Source of the DNA: Pseudomonas sp. Au-Pse12
GTDB lineage: Bacteria; Pseudomonadota; Gammaproteobacteria; Pseudomonadales; Pseudomonadaceae
DNA: 64,000 nt
Direction: 5' to 3'
Assembly (NCBI RefSeq): GCF_021341665.1
Contig: NZ_JAJTTH010000004.1
Span: 372,001 to 436,000, forward strand
The translations under genes and the position numbers were made by a program. Shown piece by piece: positions 10,512-18,056 of this stretch. Every line of letters begins with the position of its first letter. Position 1 is the stretch's first letter. The notes under the pieces were generated by a model. It was not told the origin of the DNA and made no database searches. It saw only the letters and a list, made by a program, of their open reading frames with translations.

Positions 10512-10540
10512 TTGTTGCTCTAGGGTCTTTCTGGTATAAA
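10512..10540 (+). promoter_or_regulatory. Sigma-70 promoter of rpmB-rpmG
   Basis: TTGTTG (10512-10517) and TATAAA (10535-10540) are separated by exactly 17 bases. Initiation would fall near 10547, giving a leader of about 140 bases before rpmB. Confidence 0.7.
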
Positions 10541-10546
10541 GCAGCG

Positions 10547-10688
10547 CTCTTTTCTAGGGGCCCGGTTCCTTCGCTTGTAGGTGTAGCCGGTAAGACCCTA
10601 AAGAAACGCGGCGCCTGGCGCCAAATGACTGAGAGATTAAGCGGCCAACCCATGCCGGGTTGGGCATGTGGTTTTAGAGGGCTGAGGC
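10547..10688 (+). promoter_or_regulatory. Structured 5' leader of the L28/L33 operon
   Basis: The leader between the predicted start and rpmB contains a strong hairpin. CATGCC (10651-10656) pairs with GGCATG (10663-10668) around GGGTTG, and flanking AACC/GGTT can extend the stem. An upstream GGCGCC-T-GGCGCC element lies near 10611-10623. The position just before a ribosomal-protein gene suggests translational autoregulation, but no known leader family is recognised. Confidence 0.4.
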
Positions 10689-10925
10689 ATGTCTAGAGTC
10701 TGTCAAGTTACCGGTAAGGGTCCGGTGACTGGGAATAACATTTCCCACGCAAACAACAAAACCCGTCGTCGTTTCCTGCCGAACCTGCAGCATCACCGCT
10801 TCTGGGTTGAGTCCGAGAAACGCTTTGTGCGTCTGCGCGTATCTGCCAAAGGCATGCGTATCATCGACAAGCGCGGCATTGACGTCGTGCTGGCCGAAAT
10901 CCGTCGCGATGGCGGCAAGGTTTAA
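10689..10925 (+). CDS. rpmB: 50S ribosomal protein L28
   Basis: L28 is a small, basic large-subunit protein. The 78 residues begin [17 protein letters not shown] and continue with [15 protein letters not shown], the family signature. A single cysteine is present and there is no CxxC pair, so this is the zinc-independent form. It is followed 11 bases later by rpmG, the usual pairing. Confidence 0.98.
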   Translation: MSRVCQVTGKGPVTGNNISHANNKTRRRFLPNLQHHRFWVESEKRFVRLRVSAKGMRIIDKRGIDVVLAEIRRDGGKV

Positions 10926-10936
10926 GGGAGCTAATC

Positions 10937-11092
10937 ATGCGTGAATTGATTCGTTTGATCTCGAGCGCCGGTACTGGTCACTTCTACACTACCGACAAGA
11001 ACAAGCGTACTACTCCGGACAAAATCGAGATCAAGAAATATGATCCGGTTGTTCGTAAGCACGTGATCTACAAGGAAGGCAAAATCAAGTAA
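10937..11092 (+). CDS. rpmG: 50S ribosomal protein L33
   Basis: A 51-residue protein starting [19 protein letters not shown] and ending [10 protein letters not shown]. It contains no cysteine, so it is the zinc-free L33 type. AAGGGAG precedes the ATG. The gene is the distal member of the rpmB-rpmG operon and is followed by an intrinsic terminator. Confidence 0.98.
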   Translation: MRELIRLISSAGTGHFYTTDKNKRTTPDKIEIKKYDPVVRKHVIYKEGKIK

Positions 11093-11109
11093 TTGATTTT
11101 TCTTCTAAC

Positions 11110-11139
11110 AAAAAAACCCGCCTTCAAGCGGGTTTTTTT
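11110..11139. terminator. Intrinsic terminator after rpmG
   Basis: AACCCGC / GCGGGTT stem (11115-11121 and 11128-11134) with a 6-base loop, preceded by an A-run and followed by a T-run. It can serve both rpmG and the convergent cupin gene. Confidence 0.93.
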
Positions 11140-11150
11140 GTGCCTGCGAT

Positions 11151-11513
11151 TCAGGCTTTCTGTTCGAAGGCCACGTAGACCTTGCGGCAGGGTTCCAGCA
11201 CTTCCCAGGTGCCCTTGAAGCCGGCCGGGATCACGAAGCGGTCGCCGGCCCGCAGGGTCTTGGCGTTGCCGTCGTTATCGCGCAGCACCGAAACGCCCTG
11301 GAGGATCTCGCAGTATTCGTGCTCAGTGAAGTTCACCGTCCACTGGCCCACGGCACCTTCCCAGATCCCCGCATTGAGCTGGGCGCACGGGCTGGCGTAG
11401 TGGTTGAACACGGCCTGCTCAGGGTCGCCCTTGAGGACTTTTTCCGGGGCGGGGCGGTAGCGTTCGCCCTCGGTATTGGCCTGGCTGAAGTCGACGATGT
11501 TGCGGATGCTCAT
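11151..11513 (-). CDS. Cupin domain protein (DUF861 type)
   Basis: A 120-residue single-domain cupin. The barrel motifs are visible as the acidic-aromatic run TVNFTEHEYCEILQG (about residues 60-74) and LRAGDRFVIPAGFKGTWEV (87-105), which matches the EutQ/ureidoglycine-aminohydrolase-like DUF861 cupins. It diverges from the kauB aldehyde dehydrogenase gene across 238 bases. Similar cupins accompany amine and polyamine catabolism genes, so a role there is plausible but inferred only from position. Confidence 0.85.
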   Translation of the reverse strand: MSIRNIVDFSQANTEGERYRPAPEKVLKGDPEQAVFNHYASPCAQLNAGIWEGAVGQWTVNFTEHEYCEILQGVSVLRDNDGNAKTLRAGDRFVIPAGFKGTWEVLEPCRKVYVAFEQKA

Positions 11514-11609
11514 TGTTGTATTCCCCCGTGATTGCGGCGCGAGTGGCTATGAAGGCCAAAGTCTATGTTTATTAAAATGCACATAGCAATGGCGTTTGCC
11601 CGGGCTTTG

Positions 11610-11622
11610 TCAAATATATTGA
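11610..11622. promoter_or_regulatory. Near-palindrome upstream of kauB
   Basis: TCAAATATATTGA is close to a perfect palindrome and lies in the AT-rich part of the 238-base cupin-kauB region. It may be a binding site for a regulator such as PauR, encoded about 12 kb away, but I cannot match it to a known consensus. Confidence 0.25.
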
Positions 11623-11751
11623 AAGTACAGGTGTCGCTGGTTTAGGGTGGCGGGTGCCTTTGGCCGAAAGCAGGCTGGCCGGGCAGGATTCTTCAGCAGT
11701 GCCGGCGTAGTTCGCATGGCGCTTGTATACAAATAAGAGGAGGACACTCGT

Positions 11752-13245
11752 ATGACCACCCTGACTCGTGCCGACTGGGAACAACGTGCCCGCGACCTGA
11801 AAATCGAAGGCCGCGCGTACATCAACGGCGAATACACCGCATCTGCTTCCAATGACACCTTCGAATGCATCAGCCCGGTAGACGGGCGCGTTCTGGCGAC
11901 CATCGCCAGCTGCGATGCCGCCGATGCCCAGCGCGCCGTGGAAAACGCCCGCGCCACATTCAATTCCGGCGTCTGGTCGCGCCTGGCGCCGGCCAAGCGC
12001 AAGTCGGTGATGATCCGTTTTGCCGGCCTGTTGAAGCAGCACGCTGAAGAACTCGCGCTCCTGGAAACCCTGGACATGGGCAAGCCCATCAGCGATTCCC
12101 TGGACATCGACGTGCCCGGCGCCGCGCAAGCCCTGAGCTGGAGCGGCGAGGCCATCGACAAGATCTACGATGAAGTCGCGGCCACTCCGCACGACCAGCT
12201 GGGTCTGGTCACCCGCGAGCCGGTAGGCGTGGTTGCGGCCATCGTGCCGTGGAACTTCCCGCTGATGATGGCCTGCTGGAAGCTCGGCCCGGCGCTGTCC
12301 ACCGGCAACTCGGTCATCCTCAAGCCTTCGGAGAAATCCCCGCTGACGGCCATCCGCATTGCTGCCCTGGCCGTGGAAGCCGGGATTCCGGCCGGCGTGT
12401 TCAACGTGCTGCCGGGCTACGGCCACACCGTCGGCAAGGCCCTGGCTCTGCACATGGACGTGGACACCCTGGTGTTCACCGGTTCGACCAAGATCGCCAA
12501 GCAACTCTTGGTGTACTCCGGCGAATCCAACATGAAGCGCGTCTGGCTGGAAGCTGGCGGCAAGAGCCCGAACATCGTGTTCGCCGATGCCCCGGACCTG
12601 CAGGCCGCCGCCGAATCCGCTGCCGGCGCCATTGCCTTCAACCAGGGCGAAGTCTGCACCGCTGGCTCGCGCCTGCTGGTGGAGCGCTCGATCAAGGATA
12701 AATTCCTGCCTCTGGTGATCGAGGCCCTCAAGGGCTGGAAGCCGGGCAACCCACTGGATCCGGCGACCAACGTCGGCGCCCTGGTGGACACCCAGCAGAT
12801 GAACACCGTGCTGTCCTACATCGAGGCCGGGCATGCCGATGGCGCCAAGCTGGTGGCGGGTGGCAAGCGCACCCTGGAAGAGACCGGCGGCACTTATGTC
12901 GAGCCGACCATTTTCGACGGTGTCAGCAACGCGATGAAGATCGCTCAGGAAGAGATCTTCGGCCCGGTCCTGTCGGTCATTGCCTTCGACAGCGTGGAGG
13001 AGGCGATCCAGATTGCCAACGACACGCCTTACGGCCTGGCGGCCGCGGTGTGGACCGCGAACATCTCCAAGGCCCACCAGACCGCCAAGGCGCTGCGTGC
13101 CGGCAGTGTCTGGGTCAACCAGTACGACGGTGGCGACATGACTGCGCCGTTCGGCGGCTTCAAGCAGTCGGGCAACGGTCGCGATAAGTCGCTGCATGCG
13201 TTCGACAAGTACACCGAGCTGAAAGCGACCTGGATCAAGCTCTGA
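11752..13245 (+). CDS. kauB: KauB/PauC aldehyde dehydrogenase
   Basis: A 497-residue NAD(P)-dependent aldehyde dehydrogenase closely resembling P. aeruginosa KauB (also PauC). That enzyme oxidises 4-guanidinobutyraldehyde and gamma-glutamyl-aminobutyraldehyde in arginine and polyamine breakdown. The catalytic cysteine lies in GEVCTAG (Cys302) and the general-base glutamate in WLEAGGKSP (Glu267); IVPWNFPLMM and VFTGSTKI form the cofactor site. AGAGGAGG precedes the ATG. A PauB-like oxidase 5 kb away and pauR 10 kb away strengthen the polyamine assignment. Confidence 0.93.
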   Translation: MTTLTRADWEQRARDLKIEGRAYINGEYTASASNDTFECISPVDGRVLATIASCDAADAQRAVENARATFNSGVWSRLAPAKRKSVMIRFAGLLKQHAEELALLETLDMGKPISDSLDIDVPGAAQALSWSGEAIDKIYDEVAATPHDQLGLVTREPVGVVAAIVPWNFPLMMACWKLGPALSTGNSVILKPSEKSPLTAIRIAALAVEAGIPAGVFNVLPGYGHTVGKALALHMDVDTLVFTGSTKIAKQLLVYSGESNMKRVWLEAGGKSPNIVFADAPDLQAAAESAAGAIAFNQGEVCTAGSRLLVERSIKDKFLPLVIEALKGWKPGNPLDPATNVGALVDTQQMNTVLSYIEAGHADGAKLVAGGKRTLEETGGTYVEPTIFDGVSNAMKIAQEEIFGPVLSVIAFDSVEEAIQIANDTPYGLAAAVWTANISKAHQTAKALRAGSVWVNQYDGGDMTAPFGGFKQSGNGRDKSLHAFDKYTELKATWIKL

Positions 13246-13307
13246 GCCTTGCCGCTTGAGGCGGGAGGTGCCTGGCAGGCGCCGCCCCGCCTGATGTCGA
13301 TCCACAG

Positions 13308-13343
13308 CGCAGCCGGACTTTCCGCGAGGGGAGTCCGGCTGCG
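13308..13343 (+). terminator. 12-bp perfect stem-loop after kauB
   Basis: CGCAGCCGGACT (13308-13319) pairs with AGTCCGGCTGCG (13332-13343) around a 12-base loop, without a T-run. It lies between kauB and the MFS gene on the same strand. It could terminate, attenuate, or protect the kauB message. Confidence 0.5.
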
Positions 13344-13385
13344 TTGTCTGTGCCTTGCAAAACAATGATCCACAGGAGCGTGGAA

Positions 13386-14531
13386 ATGCGTTGGGCGACC
13401 TATTTCGCCGTGTTGGCCGCCGTCCTGAGTGTCGGCCTGGCCCTGGGCGTGACCATGCCCTTGGTGTCCTTTCGTCTTGAAAGCTGGGGCTACGGACCTT
13501 TTGCAATTGGCGTGGTGGCGGCGATGCCGGCCATTGGCGTGTTGCTTGGGGCGAAGATTTCCAGCCGCCTGGCGGCACGGTTCGGCACCGCCAGCCTGAT
13601 GCGCCTGTGCCTGTGGGGCGGGGCGATTTCCATTGCCTTGCTGGCGCTGCTGCCCAGTTATCCACTGTGGCTGGTGTTGCGCTTGGTGCTGGGGGTGGTG
13701 CTGACCATCATCTTCATTCTCGGGGAAAGCTGGATCAATCAGCTGGTGGTGGAGCAATGGCGCGGCCGGCTGGTGGCGCTGTATGGCTGCAGCTATGCCT
13801 TGAGCCAGTTGGCTGGGCCACTGCTGCTGGGCGTGTTGGGCACCGAGCATGACTATGGTTTCTGGACTGCGGTGGGGTTGCTGGTGGTTTCCCCGCTCCT
13901 GCTGTTGGGGCGCAGCGGGGCGCCGAGCAGCGAGTCGTGCAGCGTGACCCTGTTCGACTTGTGGCGCTTCTGTCAGACGCTGCCGGCGATTGCCTGGGCG
14001 GTGGCGTTGTTCGCCACCTTCGAGGCGCTGATCCTGACCCTGTTGCCGGTGTATTGCCTGAGCCAGGGGTTCACCGAAGACGTTGCCCTGGCCATGGTCA
14101 GTACCGTGGTGGTGGGCGATGCCTTGCTGCAACTGCCGATTGGTGCTCTGGCGGACCGGATGTCCCGGCGCGGCCTGTTCACCGGCTGCGCGGTGGTCTT
14201 GCTGTGTTCCAGTCTGGCCATTCCGCTGTTGCTGGACACGGCGCTGATCTGGCCACTGTGGGTGCTGTTCGGGGCTAGCGCGGGAGGCTTGTTCACCTTG
14301 TCGCTGATCCTGATCGGCGAGCGTTATCGTGACGACGCGCTGGTGCGGGCCAACGCCCATGTGGCGCAGCTCTGGGGCATTGGCTGCCTGATCGGGCCGT
14401 TGGTGGCCGGGGCGGGCAGCCAGTGGGTCAGCGGCCACGCCATGTTGCTGCTGGTGGCGGCGGGCGCCTTTGGCTTGCTAGTGCTGTTGTTGCGCCAGGG
14501 CGCGTTCGGTGAAGCCCGGGCAGCCCTGTAG
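13386..14531 (+). CDS. MFS transporter
   Basis: A 381-residue major facilitator protein with about 12 hydrophobic segments. The inter-helix motif GAKISSRLAARFG follows helix 2, and GALADRMSRRGLFTG sits at the equivalent place in the second half, which suggests a 6+6 layout. The start at 13386 follows AGGAGCGTGGAA; the open frame extends 14 codons upstream without conservation. It follows kauB in the same direction, so export or import of an amine-related compound is possible but unproven. Confidence 0.85.
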   Translation: MRWATYFAVLAAVLSVGLALGVTMPLVSFRLESWGYGPFAIGVVAAMPAIGVLLGAKISSRLAARFGTASLMRLCLWGGAISIALLALLPSYPLWLVLRLVLGVVLTIIFILGESWINQLVVEQWRGRLVALYGCSYALSQLAGPLLLGVLGTEHDYGFWTAVGLLVVSPLLLLGRSGAPSSESCSVTLFDLWRFCQTLPAIAWAVALFATFEALILTLLPVYCLSQGFTEDVALAMVSTVVVGDALLQLPIGALADRMSRRGLFTGCAVVLLCSSLAIPLLLDTALIWPLWVLFGASAGGLFTLSLILIGERYRDDALVRANAHVAQLWGIGCLIGPLVAGAGSQWVSGHAMLLLVAAGAFGLLVLLLRQGAFGEARAAL

Positions 14532-14549
14532 CGGCCTGCGGGGGATGGT

Positions 14550-16118
14550 TCAGAGCATGCGTTCCAGGCCGATGCGGGTGCTCAGCCAGGCATTGATGCG
14601 TCGCCACCAACTGCCGGGTTCATGGCTCAGGCTGTGCGTTCGGCCCTGGTCCTCGGTCACCCAGACCAGCTTGCCGTCCAGCAGCTTGACCTGGTAGCTC
14701 AGGGCCGGTGCCATCCCTTGCAGGGCCAGGGCGCGGACATGCTCGGCCAGCTCGGGGCTGTCCACCAGCACCCCGACCTCGGTGTTCCACAGCACCGAAC
14801 GGGGATCGAAGTTGAACGAGCCAATAAAGCTCTTTCGTCGGTCGAAGATCATCGCCTTGCTGTGCAGGCTGGAGTCGGAGCCCTTGTAGGAACCGCTGTG
14901 GAACAGGTGCGGCCCACTGCCACCACGCTCGCCGGGTTGTCGGCGCAGTTCGTAGAGCTTCACTCCATGTTCCAGCAGCGCCTTGCGATAGGGCGCATAG
15001 CCGCCATGCACCACCGGCACGTCGGTGGCTTCCAGGGAGTTGGTCAACAGGCTCACCGTGACTCCGGCGTCGGCGCGTCCGGTCAGGTACACCAGCCCGG
15101 GCTGCCCCGGGACGAAGTAGGCCGAGATCATGATCAGCTCCTTGCCGACCCCGCTCAGCTCGGGCGCCAGCTGGGTGGTCAGCAGCAGGTGCGGGTCGGG
15201 GTCGCCCTTGGCCAGGACCTTGGTCGGCGCGTCCCACAGCGCCTGGTTCCAGGCCCAGATCAGCTCCTTGCGCCAGATGTCCATGCGCGGCTGGGTCTGG
15301 TAGGTCATCAGTTGCCGGTACAGGGCCTGGTTTTGCCGGCGGCTGTCCTGCAGTGATTCCTCAAGGCGTCGTCGGGTGTTGTCCAGCGCCTTGGTCGAAG
15401 GGGGGCTGGACAGGAACTCGGCGATGGGCCGGCTCAGGGCGCTGTTCCAGTACTGGTCGAAGCTGTGGCCCAGCTGCTCGGCCACCGGCCCCGCGCTGAA
15501 CATGTCGATGTCGGTGAAGTTCAGGTTGGGCTCGGCGTCGAAGTACTCGTCCCCGAGGTTGCGCCCGCCGACGATGGCCACGCTGTTGTCCGCCAGCCAG
15601 AGCTTGTTGTGCATTCGCCGGTGCTGCTGCGACAGGTTGAACAGGCGGCCCATGGTCCGGGTCAGGCCGGTGCTGCGGCCTAGGTGCAGCGGGTTGAACA
15701 GGCGGATCTGGATCTGCGGATGGGCGGCCAGGGTCGCGATGATCTGGTCCAGGCCGTCGCTGGTGGTGTCGTCCAGCAGGATGCGCACCCGCACGCCTCG
15801 GTCGGCGGCCTTGAGCAACTCGTCCACCAGCATGCGCGTGCTGATGCCGTCGTGGACGATGTAGTACTGCAGGTCGAGGCTGCTTTGCGCATTGCGGATC
15901 AGCTCGGCGCGGGCCATGAAGGCTTCGGTGCTATTGGGCAGCAGGCGAAAGCCCGAGCGGCCCTGATAGGGCGCCGCTTGGGCGCGGATCGACTGGGCGA
16001 AGCTGGAATCGCTCGCGGCCAGGGCCTGGCTGGGCTGGTAGGGCACCTCGAGGGTGGCGCAGCCGCCCAGCCCGAGGCTCAGCAGTAAAAGCCAAGTGAA
16101 TGCCTGTATACGGCTCAA
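14550..16118 (-). CDS. Phospholipase D/cardiolipin synthase-like lipoprotein
   Basis: A 522-residue protein with a lipoprotein signal (LLLLSLGLGGC, Cys19) and two HKD motifs: HNKLWLADNSVAIVGG (about residues 168-183) and HSKAMIFDRRKSFIGS in the C-terminal half. Both catalytic sets H-x-K-(x)4-D are intact. The size and lipobox resemble the ClsC/YmdC branch of cardiolipin synthases, which transfer phosphatidyl groups between lipids. No YmdB-like macrodomain partner is present nearby. The exact lipid substrate is inferred, not shown. Confidence 0.85.
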   Translation of the reverse strand: MSRIQAFTWLLLLSLGLGGCATLEVPYQPSQALAASDSSFAQSIRAQAAPYQGRSGFRLLPNSTEAFMARAELIRNAQSSLDLQYYIVHDGISTRMLVDELLKAADRGVRVRILLDDTTSDGLDQIIATLAAHPQIQIRLFNPLHLGRSTGLTRTMGRLFNLSQQHRRMHNKLWLADNSVAIVGGRNLGDEYFDAEPNLNFTDIDMFSAGPVAEQLGHSFDQYWNSALSRPIAEFLSSPPSTKALDNTRRRLEESLQDSRRQNQALYRQLMTYQTQPRMDIWRKELIWAWNQALWDAPTKVLAKGDPDPHLLLTTQLAPELSGVGKELIMISAYFVPGQPGLVYLTGRADAGVTVSLLTNSLEATDVPVVHGGYAPYRKALLEHGVKLYELRRQPGERGGSGPHLFHSGSYKGSDSSLHSKAMIFDRRKSFIGSFNFDPRSVLWNTEVGVLVDSPELAEHVRALALQGMAPALSYQVKLLDGKLVWVTEDQGRTHSLSHEPGSWWRRINAWLSTRIGLERML

Positions 16119-16184
16119 GTCAGGTCATCTCGCGTCACGGCACGGGTGGGCATGGGGCGGCTGGCTTCCTGCAACGGCTCGGGA

Positions 16185-17609
16185 TCAGTCCGGGGTCTCA
16201 CTGAGCAGCTTGATGGCCGCGGCGCCGACCTTGCGTACCGCGTCTTCGATCTGCGCGGTTGGCTTGGCAGCGTAGTTCATCCGCAGGCAATTGCGGTACT
16301 TGCCCGACGCGGAAAAGATACTGCCCACGGCAATCTGCACCCCTTGGTCGAGCAGCACCCGGTTGAGCTTCAGAGCATCAAACCCCTCGGGGAGTTCGAT
16401 CCACAGCATGAAACTGCCCTGTGGCCGGCTGGCGCGGGTGCCGGCGGGGAAATAGCGGCTGACCCAGTCGAGCATCAGGTCGCGATTGCGCTGGTACTGA
16501 GTGCGCATCTTGCGCAAATGGGGCTCGAAGTGGCCGCCCTTGAGAAACTCGGCGATGGCCACCTGAGGCTGCGGCGCGGTCGAGCCGGTGCTGATGTACT
16601 TCATGTGCAGCACCCGCTCCAGGTAGCGCCCGGGGGCCACCCAGCCAATGCGCAGGCCCGGTGCCAGGGTCTTCGAGAACGAGCTGCACAGCAGCACCCG
16701 GCCATCGTCGTCGAAGGACTTGATGGTGCGCGGGCGCGGGTAGGTGTAGGCCAGCTCGCCATACACATCGTCCTCGATGATCGCCACGTCGAAGCGCTGG
16801 GCCAGGGTCAGCAGCGCCCGTTTGCGAGGCTCCGGCATGATGTAGCCCAGGGGGTTGTTGCAGTTGGGGGTCAACTGTATGGCCTTGATCGGCCACTGTT
16901 CCAGGGCCAGCTCCAGGGCTTCCAGGCTGATGCCGGTAATCGGGTCGGTGGGGATTTCCAGGGCCTTCATGCCCAGGCCCTTGAGGGTCTGCATGGCACC
17001 GTGGAAGCTGGGCGAGTCGACGGCGACGATGTCCCCCGGCTCGCAGATGGCGCGGATGCTGGTGGACAGCGCTTCGTGGCAGCCGGTGGTGATCACCAGG
17101 TCGCCGGCCCCCAGCTGGCAGCCGGAATCGAGCATCAGCCGCGCCACCTGCTCGCGCAGTTCCAGCACGCCGTAGATGTTGTCGTAGTACAGGCCGGGCA
17201 TGTCCTGGCGCCGGCTGAGGCGGGCCAGGGCCCGGAGCAGCGGTTTCATGGTCGTGGTGGTGATGTCCGGCATGCCGCGGCCCAGTTGCACCACGTCCTT
17301 GCGCGGCACGGCGCGAATCAGTTCCAGCACCTGGTCCCATTGCGAAATCTCCACCGGCCGTTGGGCCGGGCGGCCGACTGCCGGCAACGCGGGCAGTTCG
17401 CGGCTGGGAGGCACGAAGTACCCGGACTTGGGCTTGGGCATTGCCAATCCGTTGTCTTCCAGCAAGCGGTAGGCCTGCTGCACGGTGCTCAGGCTGACCC
17501 CGTGCTCGACGCTCAGGGCTCGCACCGAGGGCAGTCGATCGCCGGGGCGGTAGAAGCCCTGTTCGATGCGGGTGCCCAGGAGTTCGGCGAGGTTGACGTA
17601 CAGGGTCAT
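16185..17609 (-). CDS. MocR-type (GntR-aminotransferase) regulator
   Basis: A 474-residue fusion of an N-terminal GntR winged helix-turn-helix (about 1-75; RLPSVRALSVEHGVSLSTVQ) and a fold-type I aminotransferase domain. The PLP lysine is within SFSKTLAPGLRIGW. Such proteins use PLP or an amine-PLP adduct as effector rather than acting as metabolic enzymes. The open frame extends 55 codons upstream, but MTLYVNLAELLGTRIEQG at 17609 is the family start. It diverges from a DUF1127 gene across repeated CTGTAT/ATACAG boxes that are its likely operators. Confidence 0.92.
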   Translation of the reverse strand: MTLYVNLAELLGTRIEQGFYRPGDRLPSVRALSVEHGVSLSTVQQAYRLLEDNGLAMPKPKSGYFVPPSRELPALPAVGRPAQRPVEISQWDQVLELIRAVPRKDVVQLGRGMPDITTTTMKPLLRALARLSRRQDMPGLYYDNIYGVLELREQVARLMLDSGCQLGAGDLVITTGCHEALSTSIRAICEPGDIVAVDSPSFHGAMQTLKGLGMKALEIPTDPITGISLEALELALEQWPIKAIQLTPNCNNPLGYIMPEPRKRALLTLAQRFDVAIIEDDVYGELAYTYPRPRTIKSFDDDGRVLLCSSFSKTLAPGLRIGWVAPGRYLERVLHMKYISTGSTAPQPQVAIAEFLKGGHFEPHLRKMRTQYQRNRDLMLDWVSRYFPAGTRASRPQGSFMLWIELPEGFDALKLNRVLLDQGVQIAVGSIFSASGKYRNCLRMNYAAKPTAQIEDAVRKVGAAAIKLLSETPD

Positions 17610-17642
17610 GGCTTTGGCTCGTAGTGGTGGTCGCGTGAACCA

Positions 17643-17789
17643 GTACAGATGGGGCAAAAATACAGGATTCAGCGAGATTTTCGGCAAAACTGTATGGAAG
17701 TAAAACCGCTGTATTGAGTCTGTAATGGTTTTTGTGCGCCACGCATCATAGGGGCTCATGGCAACCTTGAGCAAACAGGAGCAATACAG
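17643..17789. promoter_or_regulatory. Array of CTGTAT/ATACAG boxes between MocR regulator and DUF1127 gene
   Basis: Boxes lie at 17644-17648 (TACAG), 17660-17665 (ATACAG), 17690-17695 (CTGTAT), 17709-17714 (CTGTAT), 17720-17725 (CTGTAA) and 17784-17789 (ATACAG, touching the DUF1127 ATG). Direct and inverted copies of a CTGTA core are typical of MocR-family operators. The array very probably controls both divergent genes. Confidence 0.65.
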
Positions 17790-18035
17790 ATGAACGGCTT
17801 GAGCGATGTGCGGCTGTCGTTACGGAGTCAGGAGCTGGAGGCGGAACAGGAGCAAGCCATGGCTGCGCGCCTGCCACGCTCTGCACCGGCCGGGCTGAGC
17901 ACCTTGGGCCTGTACTGGCATCGGTTGCGCACCCGCAAGGCGTTGCTGGACCTGACCTCCGAGCAGTTGCGCGATGTTGGCCTGAGTCGCGAGGAGGCGC
18001 GGGCCGAAGGCCTCAAGCCATTCTGGCGCCTGTAA
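17790..18035 (+). CDS. DUF1127 (YjiS-like) small protein
   Basis: An 81-residue protein with the DUF1127 domain at its C-terminus: the arginine-rich helix YWHRLRTRKALLDLT and the SEQLRDVGLSREEARAEG turn. AGGAG lies 9 bases before the ATG. In other bacteria DUF1127 proteins bind RNA or small metabolites such as phosphate-related ligands; no role is established for this subtype. The promoter carries the boxes of the divergent MocR regulator, so expression is probably tied to that regulator's amine or PLP-linked signal. Confidence 0.85.
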   Translation: MNGLSDVRLSLRSQELEAEQEQAMAARLPRSAPAGLSTLGLYWHRLRTRKALLDLTSEQLRDVGLSREEARAEGLKPFWRL

Positions 18036-18056
18036 CCCGGCCGCGTGGCAGCAGGC

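Noticed and set aside
11572-13665. A 697-codon frame on the minus strand opposite kauB
   Set aside because: Antisense to a highly conserved dehydrogenase; it crosses the kauB-MFS gap and resembles no family.
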